A DNA stretch of 64,000 nucleotides from the NCBI GenBank assembly GCA_964251965.1, contig CAXULQ010000003.1, positions 186,001 to 250,000 on the forward strand, given 5' to 3'. Below the pieces are notes generated by a model, which had not been told where the DNA came from, did not search any database, and was given only the letters and a program-made list of their open reading frames with translations. The position numbers and the translations under genes are program-made. Each line of letters opens with the position of its first letter. Positions within the stretch are counted from its first letter, which is position 1. This DNA is from Mucilaginibacter_A sp964251965. Lineage in GTDB: Bacteria > Bacteroidota > Bacteroidia > Sphingobacteriales > Sphingobacteriaceae. Below are positions 17,278 through 26,469 of the stretch, in pieces.

Positions 17278-19812
17278 TTATGGTCTCCCGGTTCCGCTGC
17301 CGTTGCTGCCAGAAGGAACGCCACCGCCGGTATCTCCCTGTTTCAGGTCGTCGTTGTTTACACCTTTTTGTTTTTGCTGAGGATTGCTGAAACTTACTTT
17401 ACCAAAACTGTAACTGAAAGTTAAACCAAACGAGCGGAAAGGAACAGCTGTTTTACTAACTTGTGTAAAGCCCGGACTGGAGATATTTTGATTGAAGTTT
17501 TTATAACCGCTAAATGGTGTAACCGTGTTAAAACCAAACGCTGCTTTTTTCTTCAGAAACTGCTTTTTTAAACCCAAAACATACAAACTAAAAGATGGAT
17601 TGGTGCCCTGAATGGTGCGGCGTGCCGAATTGGCAATTACAAAAGTTTCGACCACCAGGCCATTGCTAAAGTTAAGCGAACCGCTTAAAAAAGCATTGTA
17701 CTGCAAATAAGTGCCGTTTTGCGTTGCCGACAAATGGTAGATGCCGGAAGGATCGGGTTTATAAGTGTAGGTGTTGATGCTTCCGCGGATAGTGAGTATT
17801 TTAACAGGGTTGATCGAACCAAAAAAGCTGGCTCCAAAAGAATTATTGTTGCCGATATTGGTAAAACTAGTTCGTGTACCGTTTATCAAAGTACCATTTA
17901 CAACTTCTGTTATCGGGCTTGCAATGCCTTCAATTAAATTGGATGTGTGCTTGTAATAGGTTGATAAATTAATAACCGAGGATTTAATAAACGTATTATA
18001 ATTCAATTCCAACGTTTGCGAAAGTTCCGGCGATAAAGTTGGGTTGCCCACACTCTGGCTCTGCTCATTGCTTCGGTTAATAAACGGATTTAGATATTGC
18101 AAACTTGGCCTTTGGATACGTTTGCTGTAACCTAATTTTATGGTTTGTGTACTGGTGATTGCTTTTTGTATCGTTAAACTTGGTATAAATGTGGTATAAT
18201 TTTGCGTAAAAGGCGTTAAATTAGGTTGTAAATTGTTGTTTGGGATACCTTTTATGGCTGTATTTTCTACCCGCCCGCCAACTAAAAGCGAATAACTTTT
18301 TGGCAGCGTAAAAGTTAACACACTATAACCAGCATATACGTTTTGGTTGTAATCGTATAAATTGGAATTGTAAGCATCAAAAATAAAATCGTTTTGACTG
18401 TTGAGCGAGTAAATATCGTACTCACTGCTAATGCGTCTTTGTATGGTTTTACCGCCGGCTTCTATTTTAAGCAGTTTGTTTACGGGCAAAGAATAATCGG
18501 TTTGTAATGTGTATTCATTGTTGATACCATCGTTGTTACCTTTTTGACTTGGGTTGATAGCCGTAAAAATATTACTATAGTCCGTATTGATGATGCTATG
18601 GCTCCATTGTGCAGAAACGCTTAACTCGTGCCCTTCTTTTTTAAACTTGCGTGTATAATCCAGGTTCCAGTCAAACCCAGCAAAATGATTATGAGAATAT
18701 GTGGTGCCCAATCCGGTTCTGTTTAAAGTAGGACGGAACGTATTGGTTTGTACATTTTGCTGAGATCCGTCTGTATTAAAACCACCGTCGTTAAAACGGA
18801 AGGTAGTGTTCAGGTTGTTAAAATTGTTAAAATCATAACCTGCGGATACAGAACCGGTATAACCATACCTTTTTAACTTGCTGGTAGACGTATTGTGATT
18901 AGTGATGTTGCTGGTATCGCTGTAAATATTCTGGATAAAATCAGTATGTGTGGTTTGAGGCCAGGTTTGGTTTCCGCCAAGGTTTGCCGATAAACTCAAC
19001 CTGTTTTTGTTGAAGTTAATATTGGCATTGCCATTGTTTTGCCGGGTACCCACACCGCCGCTTACCGAACCGCTTATGCCCGAAATATTTTTTTGTTTGG
19101 TAATAATATTGATGATACCGGCCGAACCCTCCGCATCATATTTTGCCGAAGGTGAAGTAATTACCTCAACACTTTTAATCTGATCGGCAGGAATGGTTTT
19201 TAAAACATCTGCCATGCTGGCCGACATTGCCCCGGAAGGTTTTCCATTAATCAGTACCCGTACATTCTGGTCTCCGCGAAGCGAAACATTTCCATTAATA
19301 TCAACAGCCACCAAAGGCACTTTTTGCAAAATATCTGTAGCATTTCCACCTGCCGAAGTAACATCTTTCTCGGCGTTAAAAACAATCTTATCGATCCTGC
19401 TTTCAATCAAGGATTGCTGGCCAACTACATCCACGCCTTTTAACATCCGGCCGGAAGGCGACAAGCGTATGCTTCCTAAATTAAAATCGGGTTTTCCTGG
19501 CGTGGTGGTAACCGGGTCAATCGTTTTAGTGGGATAGCCAATAAAGCTGACTGTTACTTTGTACTTGCCCGAATTGACATTGTTGATTTTGAAAACACCT
19601 TTTTCATCAGTAACCACACCGTTTAAAGGCACTTTTCCGCCGCTGCGGTACAAGGTTATAGTTGCATAATCAATTGGTTTTTTAGTGAGCGAATCGATTA
19701 CAGTACCAGAAATTCTTCCGGTAACAGACGGGCCGCCGCCGCCAACGCCAAACTGCGCATGGGCTGCAATTGTGATTATAGAAAATGTAAAAAGTATAAG
19801 TAAACGTTTCAT
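17278..19812 (-). CDS. Outer-membrane receptor, carboxypeptidase-like + TonB-plug + OMP_b-brl_3 barrel
   Basis: An 844-aa outer-membrane protein. Residues 1-19 are a signal peptide (ends AHAQ). A carboxypeptidase-regulatory-like beta-sandwich (GRISGTVIDSLTKKPIDYA, GKYKVTVSFIGY) covers about residues 30-115. A TonB-receptor plug follows (KVPLVAVDINGNVSLRGDQNV, YDAEGSAGIINIITKQ), then a beta-barrel of the outer-membrane beta-barrel family 3 type. The last 35 residues are Gly/Asn/Ser-rich, without a typical C-terminal aromatic residue. Unlike SusC proteins it has no SusD partner. Ligand unknown; such proteins are common in Sphingobacteriaceae in several copies. Confidence 0.87.
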   Translation of the reverse strand: MKRLLILFTFSIITIAAHAQFGVGGGGPSVTGRISGTVIDSLTKKPIDYATITLYRSGGKVPLNGVVTDEKGVFKINNVNSGKYKVTVSFIGYPTKTIDPVTTTPGKPDFNLGSIRLSPSGRMLKGVDVVGQQSLIESRIDKIVFNAEKDVTSAGGNATDILQKVPLVAVDINGNVSLRGDQNVRVLINGKPSGAMSASMADVLKTIPADQIKSVEVITSPSAKYDAEGSAGIINIITKQKNISGISGSVSGGVGTRQNNGNANINFNKNRLSLSANLGGNQTWPQTTHTDFIQNIYSDTSNITNHNTSTSKLKRYGYTGSVSAGYDFNNFNNLNTTFRFNDGGFNTDGSQQNVQTNTFRPTLNRTGLGTTYSHNHFAGFDWNLDYTRKFKKEGHELSVSAQWSHSIINTDYSNIFTAINPSQKGNNDGINNEYTLQTDYSLPVNKLLKIEAGGKTIQRRISSEYDIYSLNSQNDFIFDAYNSNLYDYNQNVYAGYSVLTFTLPKSYSLLVGGRVENTAIKGIPNNNLQPNLTPFTQNYTTFIPSLTIQKAITSTQTIKLGYSKRIQRPSLQYLNPFINRSNEQSQSVGNPTLSPELSQTLELNYNTFIKSSVINLSTYYKHTSNLIEGIASPITEVVNGTLINGTRTSFTNIGNNNSFGASFFGSINPVKILTIRGSINTYTYKPDPSGIYHLSATQNGTYLQYNAFLSGSLNFSNGLVVETFVIANSARRTIQGTNPSFSLYVLGLKKQFLKKKAAFGFNTVTPFSGYKNFNQNISSPGFTQVSKTAVPFRSFGLTFSYSFGKVSFSNPQQKQKGVNNDDLKQGDTGGGVPSGSNGSGTGRP

Positions 19813-19878
19813 TTCAATAGTTTTTGTATTAGGATAAGCAAAATTGTTAATTGTTACGGCTATATTTTTTTTTAGGTC

Positions 19879-19892
19879 GATAAAAGAAGCAT
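19879..19892 (-). repeat. Dispersed word, perfect copy upstream of the OMP receptor
   Basis: GATAAAAGAAGCAT on the plus strand, 67 bases before the start of the receptor gene, in the gap between that gene and leuS. Confidence 0.75.
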
Positions 19893-19917
19893 TGTAACCC
19901 GTTCTTTACAGTTGAGG

Positions 19918-20023
19918 GAGGTAAAAGGTGGAAAGGTAAAGGGTAAAAAGGCAGAAAAGTAAAAGCTGGAAAGGTGTAGGACTTGCAAACCTTTATCCTT
20001 TTACCTTTCCACCTTTCGCCTCG
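19918..20023. terminator. Long imperfect hairpin of GGTAAAAGG-type simple repeats at the leuS 3' end
   Basis: The left arm 19918-19943 (GAGGTAAAAGGTGGAAAGG...) pairs with the right arm 19990-20023, which holds CCTTTACC-like units (TTACCTTTCCACCTTTCGCC). The right arm touches the leuS stop codon, so it can act as its terminator. The arms belong to a simple-repeat family also seen near 27161 and 46925. Confidence 0.55.
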
Positions 20024-22954
20024 CTAAACCACCATATTTACGATGCGGCCTTTTACCACAATTACTTTTTTAGGCGTTTGTCCGGCAAGATATTTTTGTA
20101 CATTTTCATCTGCTAAAACCATGGTTTCTACTTCTTTCATATCCAAATCCAGCGGAATGTTTAAATTGGTTTTTGTTTTTCCGTTGATGGAGATCGGGTA
20201 CGAAAACGCGTCTTCCACCAAAAACTCCGGGTTGAATTTTGGAAATTCAGCATAAGATAAAGTTCCTACTTCATTGCCCAACAGCTTCCACAATTCTTCG
20301 CAAATGTGCGGCGCATATGGCGACAAAATCACAACCATATCTTGCAGGATGCTTCTTTTAGCACACTTAATTTCGGTTAACTCATTCACCGCAATCATAA
20401 AGCTGGAAACGGAAGTATTGAACGAGAAACGCTCCACATCATCTTCCACTTTTTTAATGATTTTGTGCAGCGATTTCAGTTCAGCTTTGGTTGGTGCTTC
20501 GTTTATCACTCTAAAGTTGAAGTTGTCATCATGAAACAGTTTCCAGAACTTCCGCAGAAACTTGAAAACGCCTTCAATTCCGTTGGTGTTCCAGGGTTTG
20601 GATTGTTCCAGCGGACCTAAAAACATTTCGTACATCCGCAAAGTATCCGCACCATAACGTTCAATCATTTCATCCGGATTGACAACGTTAAACTTGGATT
20701 TGGACATTTTTTCTACTTCTGGCCTTGTTTTGAATTTATCAGAACCATCATCAGTTTTAGTAAAAATTCCGTCCTGCCAAAAACCACCTTTACAGATAAA
20801 TTTGTAGTCCCTGTACTCTGGATGTTTAATTATAAATTCACTAATGTTTAAAATAGAATTGCTAACAATTGATATATCTACGCGACTATCTACTACAAAT
20901 CCAGAATACGTTACTTTAGGATCAAATACATCATCACTTAAAAAGTAATTAAAATCCCCATTTTCATTTGCATTTTCCCATTCTTCCGGTGTACCACTAA
21001 AACGAGGTTGAGTCATAATGTGATGATGAATAAACTCTGAAGTTCCAGTAATCATTCCCTGGTTAATGAGCTTTTTAAACGGTTCTTCAGCTTCAACCAA
21101 ACCCAAATCTTTTAAAAATTTGTTCCAGAAACGGCTGTACAGCAAATGCCCGGTTGCGTGTTCGCTGCCACCGATGTACAAATCCACATCTTTCCAGTAA
21201 TCTATGGCTTCTTTGGAGGCAAATTCCTGCTCATTTTGCGCATCCATATAACGATACCAGTACCAACTGCTGCCTGCCCAGCCTGGCATCGTGCTTAATT
21301 CGTACTCAAATTCGTTTTGATATTTCCAGTTTTCAGCCCTTGCCAAAGGCGGTTCGCCGGTTTCAGTGGGCAGATATTTATCAACTTCCGGCAAAACCAG
21401 CGGCAATTCGTTTTGATCGATCAACTGCGGCAAACCATCTTTAAAATAAACCGGAACAGGTTCGCCCCAATAACGCTGTCTGCCAAAAATTGCATCGCGC
21501 TGGCGGTAATTAATTTTTGCTTTTCCGGCACCGAGTTCTTCCAGTTTGGCAATTACCGCAGCAGTTGCTTCCTTGTAAGTCATGCCGTTGATGAAACCGG
21601 AATTGATATAACGGCCTTCTTTGGTGGCATCTGCTTCTTTTAGCACCTCTTTTTGAGTGTCCAAAATAGCAACAATCGGCAAATTAAAATGCGTGGCAAA
21701 ACGATGGTCGCGCGCATCGCCGGAAGGAACGCCCATTACGGCGCCGGTTCCGTATCCGGCCAAAACGTAATCTGCAATCCAAACCGGGATTTTGTTTCCA
21801 TCTAAAGGATTGATAACATAACTTCCCGTAAAAGCACCGGAAACGGTTTTGGTATCCGCCATACGATCCAGTTCCGACTTCTTTTTTGCCTGATCGATGT
21901 ACGCATCAATATCAGCTTGCTGATCTGGCGTAGTTAAATCTTTCACCAGTTCATGTTCTGGTGCCAAAACCACGAAAGTAACGCCGAAAGTGGTATCCAC
22001 ACGCGTGGTAAAAACCGCAATCTTTGCCGGTTCCAGCGGACTATCCTGCGATAATTTAAAGTTGCCCACAACCGGTTCCACATCAAATTCAACCATGGCG
22101 CCAACACTTTTGCCAATCCAGTTGCGCTGCATTTCTTTCAGCGGTTCCGGCCAGTCGATGGTATCCAAACCTTGCAGCAAACGCTCAGCATAAGCTGTGA
22201 TGCGCATGCTCCATTGCATCATTTTTTTCTGTTCTACTGGGTAACCGCCGCGTTCAGAAAATCCGTCCTTTACTTCATCGTTAGCCAAAACAGTCCCTAA
22301 CGCCGCACACCAATTGACGGTGCTTTCGCGGAGATAAGTCAAACGGTATTTCAGCAGTTCTTCCTGCTTTTTTTGATCGGTAAAAGAAGCATATTCCTCC
22401 GCAGAAAAACTTAGTACATCGTCATCCGATGCTGCTTTTACCGATACATTTCCTTCAGATTCAAACTTTTGGATTAAAGTAGAAATAGGTTCTGCTTTGT
22501 CCGTTTCCAGGTTATACCAGGAATTGAACAGTTGCATAAAAATCCACTGCGTCCATTTATAATAATCCGGCGAACTGGTGCGCACTTCACGGCTCCAATC
22601 AAAAGAAAAACCGATTTGGTCTAACTGCCGACGATAGGTTGCAATATTTTGTTCGGTGGTAATGGCCGGATGTTGCCCGGTTTGTATCGCATATTGTTCG
22701 GCAGGCAACCCGAAAGAATCGTAGCCCATCGGGTGCAGCACGTTAAAACCTTTCAGCCGTTTGTAGCGCGCAAAAATATCCGAAGCAATATAACCCAGCG
22801 GATGGCCCACGTGCAAACCGGCCCCGGAAGGGTACGGAAACATGTCCAGCACGTAATATTTAGGTTTGGAGGAATGGTTTTCGGCTTTAAAAGTCTGGTT
22901 TTCGGCCCAAAATTGCTGCCATTCGCTTTCTATTTTCTTAAACTGATAATCCAT
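20024..22954 (-). CDS. leuS: Leucyl-tRNA synthetase
   Basis: Class I aminoacyl-tRNA synthetase that charges tRNA-Leu. HIGH is seen as HVGH at residues 48-51 in YPSGAGLHVGHPLGY, and KMSKS at 749-753 in EKMSKSKFNVVNPDE. The editing (CP1) domain carries the conserved TTFGVTFVVLAPEHEL-type region in the middle, and the C-terminus ends with a small domain VIVVKGRIVNMVV. The 976-aa length is at the long end for the family, with an extra segment around residues 640-740, normal in this phylum. Two in-frame dispersed words are embedded in it (20349 and 22379, plus 21631). Confidence 0.97.
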   Translation of the reverse strand: MDYQFKKIESEWQQFWAENQTFKAENHSSKPKYYVLDMFPYPSGAGLHVGHPLGYIASDIFARYKRLKGFNVLHPMGYDSFGLPAEQYAIQTGQHPAITTEQNIATYRRQLDQIGFSFDWSREVRTSSPDYYKWTQWIFMQLFNSWYNLETDKAEPISTLIQKFESEGNVSVKAASDDDVLSFSAEEYASFTDQKKQEELLKYRLTYLRESTVNWCAALGTVLANDEVKDGFSERGGYPVEQKKMMQWSMRITAYAERLLQGLDTIDWPEPLKEMQRNWIGKSVGAMVEFDVEPVVGNFKLSQDSPLEPAKIAVFTTRVDTTFGVTFVVLAPEHELVKDLTTPDQQADIDAYIDQAKKKSELDRMADTKTVSGAFTGSYVINPLDGNKIPVWIADYVLAGYGTGAVMGVPSGDARDHRFATHFNLPIVAILDTQKEVLKEADATKEGRYINSGFINGMTYKEATAAVIAKLEELGAGKAKINYRQRDAIFGRQRYWGEPVPVYFKDGLPQLIDQNELPLVLPEVDKYLPTETGEPPLARAENWKYQNEFEYELSTMPGWAGSSWYWYRYMDAQNEQEFASKEAIDYWKDVDLYIGGSEHATGHLLYSRFWNKFLKDLGLVEAEEPFKKLINQGMITGTSEFIHHHIMTQPRFSGTPEEWENANENGDFNYFLSDDVFDPKVTYSGFVVDSRVDISIVSNSILNISEFIIKHPEYRDYKFICKGGFWQDGIFTKTDDGSDKFKTRPEVEKMSKSKFNVVNPDEMIERYGADTLRMYEMFLGPLEQSKPWNTNGIEGVFKFLRKFWKLFHDDNFNFRVINEAPTKAELKSLHKIIKKVEDDVERFSFNTSVSSFMIAVNELTEIKCAKRSILQDMVVILSPYAPHICEELWKLLGNEVGTLSYAEFPKFNPEFLVEDAFSYPISINGKTKTNLNIPLDLDMKEVETMVLADENVQKYLAGQTPKKVIVVKGRIVNMVV

Positions 22955-23039
22955 TTTCGCTTTCTCCGGAGAATTGAACCGCGAAATTAAAAAAATTGGG
23001 TGGTTAAAAATTATTATTCTTGAGTATCAGTTTTTGGAT

Positions 23040-23053
23040 GGTAAAAGAAGTAT
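23040..23053 (-). repeat. Dispersed word upstream of the DUF2283 gene
   Basis: GGTAAAAGAAGTAT, in the divergent gap between leuS and the DUF2283 gene. Confidence 0.7.
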
Positions 23054-23104
23054 GGAAGAAGCTACTTTTATAAATTGAAGATAACTTTTAAATCGAAAAA
23101 TCTT

Positions 23105-23335
23105 ATGGCAGAAGTAATTATCAACGATATTTTGGACGCGCTAAAAGCAGTAAGCCATAGCAATGCAGATAATTTGCATATCCGTTTTGATAAAGAAGCT
23201 GATGTAATGTACGTCAATTTTGGTCCGCCGGTTCCTGCAGATGACAGTGAATTGGGCGAAGACGATATTTTATACCGTTATAAAGAGGGAGAAGTTATCG
23301 GACTCACAGTAACTCATTTTAGTAAACGGAATTAA
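23105..23335 (+). CDS. DUF2283 family protein (76 aa)
   Basis: A small soluble protein. The run IRFDKEADVMYVNFGPP then DDILYRYKEGEVIGLTV is the DUF2283 signature (aDvlYi.f, dG.ivGi). I start it at the ATG at 23105 (MAEVIINDIL), preceded by a weak purine stretch; the frame is open back to a TTG at 23075, which would add ten residues. DUF2283 proteins often accompany toxin-like DUF4258 proteins, but no such partner is seen here. Function unknown. Confidence 0.8.
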   Translation: MAEVIINDILDALKAVSHSNADNLHIRFDKEADVMYVNFGPPVPADDSELGEDDILYRYKEGEVIGLTVTHFSKRN

Positions 23336-23372
23336 AAATTCTGCTCGTTCTCAAAAAAACCGATTTTATACC

Positions 23373-23386
23373 GATAAAAGAAGCAT
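23373..23386 (-). repeat. Dispersed word, perfect copy between convergent genes
   Basis: GATAAAAGAAGCAT lies 38 bases after the DUF2283 stop and just before the stop of the convergent 69-aa gene. Confidence 0.8.
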
Positions 23387-23390
23387 CACC

Positions 23391-23600
23391 CTAATCCTCC
23401 TTCGGCGCATCGTTAACCGAATGCACAGGCTGTTCCTCATTTTGATAATACTCTGCCGGGTTCTCAGTTTTGGCTTTTGCATCATCCTTGTGATAGATTT
23501 TATCTTCTTTTTTTACAATACTATCGTGGCCTTCATCTACTTTCGGGAAAGTTTTTTCGTCAGACGGGGAAGGTTTATTGGTTGAATTTGCTTTTTCCAT
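23391..23600 (-). CDS. Small disordered acidic/basic protein (69 aa)
   Basis: A 69-residue protein made almost only of Lys, Glu, Asp, Asn, Pro and Ser (KPSPSDEKTFPKVDEGH, IYHKDDAKAKTENPAEYY). It has no hydrophobic core, so it should be intrinsically disordered. It is not assignable to a family. A variant of the dispersed word (GATAAAAACATCATC) directly precedes its ATG, as in other genes in the window. It may be a small stress-related protein of the type common in soil Bacteroidota; this is a guess from composition. Confidence 0.6.
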   Translation of the reverse strand: MEKANSTNKPSPSDEKTFPKVDEGHDSIVKKEDKIYHKDDAKAKTENPAEYYQNEEQPVHSVNDAPKED

Positions 23601-23735
23601 GATGATGTTTTTATCTACCTAAAACTACAATTGGGGTAAATAGTTCTGCAAAAAAATCGGCCGCAGGTTCTGTTAATAATTGTTAAACCTTTGCCACTGC
23701 TTTTCAGTATGATGAAATTAAAATAGATATTGTTT

Positions 23736-23743
23736 TACCTTTG
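23736..23743 (+). promoter_or_regulatory. Possible Bacteroidota -7 promoter element (TACCTTTG)
   Basis: TACCTTTG fits the TAnnTTTG -7 consensus, 37 bases before the ftsX start. No clear TTG is seen at the usual distance upstream, so support is partial. Confidence 0.4.
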
Positions 23744-23780
23744 AACAGGCTTTTTCTATTTTCGCAAAAAGGTTTGGGCT

Positions 23781-24662
23781 ATGTTGGAAGAATTTGAAGC
23801 AAGCGCTTCGGCTAAAAAAACAAAAACGATCTATATTTCTACCGTAATCAGCATTGCAATGGTGTTGCTGATGGTAGGTTTATTAGGTCTGATTTTGGTA
23901 CATGCACATAACTTGTCGCGCTACGTAAAAGAAAATATCGTACTCAATATAATTGTGGACGATGCCGCCCGCGAAACCGATATTTTACAGTTGCAAAAAC
24001 AGTTAGACGTTAACCCGCAGGTAAAACAAACACAATACATTACTAAAGAACTGGCCGCGCGAAACCTGCAAAAAGACATGGGCGAGGATTTCATCAGGTT
24101 TTTGGGTTACAATCCGCTGCTTTCTTCCATCGATGTTTACCTCAAAGCTGATTTTGCCAACAACGCTAACATCACCAAATTTAAAGCCGAACTAATTAAA
24201 AACCCATTGGTAAAAGAAGTAATCTACCAGCAATCGTTAGTGGATTTAATGAACGAAAAAATTTATTCTATCAGTTTGGTGATCTTAGGTTTTGTGGGCA
24301 TTTTCCTCATTGTTTCTATCGCTTTAATCAACAACACCATCAGCCTGGCTATTTATTCGCAGCGCTTTCTAATTAAATCCATGCAATTAGTTGGGGCAAC
24401 CAAAGGTTTTATCCGCTGGCCTTTTGTCGGCTTTGCGTTGCTGCACGGTTTACTTGGCGGTTTTATCGCGATTATTCTTTTAGTTGGCCTATTGTATTTA
24501 GGCTACCGCGAAATTCCGGACCTTGTGCTACTGCGCAATTATTACGAGTTCGGCATTATCTTTTTAGGTATTATTGGTCTGGGCATGTTCATTTCCGGCT
24601 TCAGCACTTTCCTCGCCGTCAACAAATTCTTACGTTTAAAACTTTACGATTTATACAGATAA
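23781..24662 (+). CDS. ftsX: Cell-division permease FtsX
   Basis: A 293-aa inner-membrane protein with one N-terminal transmembrane helix (residues about 17-43), a periplasmic domain of about 130 residues, then three transmembrane helices with FIRWPFVGFALLHGLLGG between them: the FtsX layout. Together with the ATPase FtsE it controls peptidoglycan hydrolases at the division site; ftsE is not beside it here, which is usual in this phylum. It opens a conserved gene run: its stop overlaps the start of the DUF3098 gene by one base (TAATG). Confidence 0.92.
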   Translation: MLEEFEASASAKKTKTIYISTVISIAMVLLMVGLLGLILVHAHNLSRYVKENIVLNIIVDDAARETDILQLQKQLDVNPQVKQTQYITKELAARNLQKDMGEDFIRFLGYNPLLSSIDVYLKADFANNANITKFKAELIKNPLVKEVIYQQSLVDLMNEKIYSISLVILGFVGIFLIVSIALINNTISLAIYSQRFLIKSMQLVGATKGFIRWPFVGFALLHGLLGGFIAIILLVGLLYLGYREIPDLVLLRNYYEFGIIFLGIIGLGMFISGFSTFLAVNKFLRLKLYDLYR

Positions 24663-24895
24663 TGGCATTAAAACACACAGAAACAGAAACTAAACCCGTT
24701 CATTTTGTATTTGCCAAAAGCAATTACCGCTGGATGTTGATCAGCATGGCCATAGTTGTAATTGGTTTTTTGCTGATGACGGGCGATACCGATATTTACG
24801 ATTTCCGCAAAATTGTTTTGGCCCCCATTGTTGTGCTGGGCGGTTTTGGTGTAGGCTTTTATGCAATCTTAAAAAAGCCTGACCACAAAGCATGA
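24662..24895 (+). CDS. DUF3098 membrane protein
   Basis: A 77-aa protein with two transmembrane segments (RWMLISMAIVVIGFLLM and APIVVLGGFGVGFYAIL), joined by the short loop TGDTDIYDFRKI that is characteristic of DUF3098. It overlaps ftsX at its start and uppP at its end (ATGA, four bases), so translation of the three is likely coupled. The family is restricted to Bacteroidota and regularly lies between ftsX and uppP; a role in envelope or division is inferred only from this position. Confidence 0.9.
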   Translation: MALKHTETETKPVHFVFAKSNYRWMLISMAIVVIGFLLMTGDTDIYDFRKIVLAPIVVLGGFGVGFYAILKKPDHKA

Positions 24896-25683
24896 ACTTA
24901 ATCCAAACCATCATCCTTGCCATTATTGAAGGTATAACCGAGTTTTTACCTGTTTCTTCTACCGGGCACATGGTGATTGCCAGTGCTTTTATGGGCATTG
25001 GTAAAAATGATTTTGTTAAACTTTTTGAAGTTTGTATCCAATTAGGCGCTATACTTTCGGTGGTGATCCTTTATTTTAAACGCTTTTTCCGTTCGATAGA
25101 TTTCTATTTCAAATTAGTTGCGGGCGTAATTCCGGCAGTAATTGTTGGACTTCTATTTAAAAAGAAGATTGATATTTTATTAGAAAGTCCGCTCGTGGTA
25201 GCTGTAATGTTATTGGTTGGCGGTGTGGTTTTACTTTTTGTGGACGATTGGTTTAACAAACCTGCTGTTGATAAAGAAAAGGAAATTGACTATCCAACCG
25301 CTTTTAAAATTGGTTTATTTCAATGTCTGGCTGTCATTCCGGGCGTTTCCCGTTCTGCTGCAACCATTGTTGGCGGTATGAGTCAGAAACTTTCCCGCAA
25401 AGCCGCAGCAGAATTTTCATTTTTTTTAGCCGTGCCAACAATGTTTGGTGCAACCGTGAAAGAATTGTGGGATTACCATAAGCATCACGCGCAAATGTTC
25501 GATGCTGACCAGATCAAGTTCCTATTAATTGGTAACGTTGTTGCTTTTGTAGTAGCCATGCTCGCCATCAAAACTTTTATCACTTATTTGGAAAAGAAGG
25601 GCTTTAAAGTTTTTGGTTGGTATCGTATTTTAGCTGGTTTGGTATTGATCGCTTTATATTTTACCGGGCATTTTGCAGCCTGA
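24892..25683 (+). CDS. uppP: Undecaprenyl-diphosphatase
   Basis: A 263-aa inner-membrane phosphatase (UppP/BacA) that recycles undecaprenyl diphosphate to the monophosphate carrier used for cell-wall and surface-glycan building. The two conserved motifs are present: EGITEFLPVSSTGHMV near the N-terminus and PGVSRSAATIVGGM in the middle. About seven to eight hydrophobic segments are seen. Its start overlaps the DUF3098 stop; truB follows 17 bases on. Confidence 0.95.
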   Translation: MNLIQTIILAIIEGITEFLPVSSTGHMVIASAFMGIGKNDFVKLFEVCIQLGAILSVVILYFKRFFRSIDFYFKLVAGVIPAVIVGLLFKKKIDILLESPLVVAVMLLVGGVVLLFVDDWFNKPAVDKEKEIDYPTAFKIGLFQCLAVIPGVSRSAATIVGGMSQKLSRKAAAEFSFFLAVPTMFGATVKELWDYHKHHAQMFDADQIKFLLIGNVVAFVVAMLAIKTFITYLEKKGFKVFGWYRILAGLVLIALYFTGHFAA

Positions 25684-25700
25684 AAACTAATACTCCTCTA

Positions 25701-26426
25701 TTGAACGAACTAAACTTAAAATTTAAAAATTTCAACTTCCCGGAAGGAGAACTCCTTTTGATCAACAAACCTTATAACTGGACGAGTTTTGATGTGGTTG
25801 GCAAAATCAGAAATTCATTTAAACCATTAAAATTAAAAGTTGGCCACGCCGGGACTTTAGATCCGCTGGCTACTGGTTTACTGATTGTTTGCACAGGGAA
25901 ACTCACTAAACAAATCGATACATTTCAGGCCGAAGAAAAAGAATATACCGGAACGATGGTTTTGGGCGCAACTACGCCTTCTTATGATTTGGAAACCGAA
26001 GTTGACCAGGTGTTTGCTTTAGATAGCATCTCCGAAGAAAAAATTAAAGCTAATTGCAAGCAGTTTTTGGGTGAGATCGACCAGTTTCCGCCAGCCCATT
26101 CGGCCATTAAAATAAACGGCGAACGTTTGTACGAAAAAGCGCGCCGCGGCGAAGATGTAGAACGCCGGGCCCGAAAAGTAACGATAACAGCATTTGAAAT
26201 CACACGCATCGAACTGCCGGAAATTGATTTTCGCGTGGTTTGCAGCAAAGGTACTTACATTCGTTCCTTGGTGCACGATTTTGGCGCTGCGCTTCAAAAC
26301 GGTGCATATCTTTCCAAACTAACCCGAACCCGAAGCGGCAACTTTCAGTTAAAAGATGCGTACGAAGTGATGGAATTAGTTAACCATATCAGATCGTTAA
26401 AAACTGAAGTTGCATCAATTGGTTAA
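25701..26426 (+). CDS. truB: tRNA pseudouridine(55) synthase TruB
   Basis: It makes pseudouridine 55 in the T loop of tRNAs. The catalytic Asp is D54 in GHAGTLDPLATGLL; RLYEKARRGE and SKGTYIRSLVHDFG further on are typical. I choose the TTG at 25701 (MNELNLKF, 241 aa). The longer frame from 25617 would overlap the uppP coding end by 67 bases with a non-family N-terminus. The protein is short at the C-terminus (no PUA domain), as in many Bacteroidota. It is the fourth gene of the ftsX run. Confidence 0.92.
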   Translation: MNELNLKFKNFNFPEGELLLINKPYNWTSFDVVGKIRNSFKPLKLKVGHAGTLDPLATGLLIVCTGKLTKQIDTFQAEEKEYTGTMVLGATTPSYDLETEVDQVFALDSISEEKIKANCKQFLGEIDQFPPAHSAIKINGERLYEKARRGEDVERRARKVTITAFEITRIELPEIDFRVVCSKGTYIRSLVHDFGAALQNGAYLSKLTRTRSGNFQLKDAYEVMELVNHIRSLKTEVASIG

Positions 26427-26469
26427 TACTCCTTTTATCGCCTTAAAATATACCCGATAAAAACAGCAT
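26427..26469. repeat. Imperfect inverted pair of word variants between truB and ribF
   Basis: ATACTCCTTTTATC (26427-26440) starts right after the truB stop, and GATAAAAACAGCAT (26456-26469) runs into the ATG of ribF. Together they fill the whole 41-base junction. Confidence 0.65.
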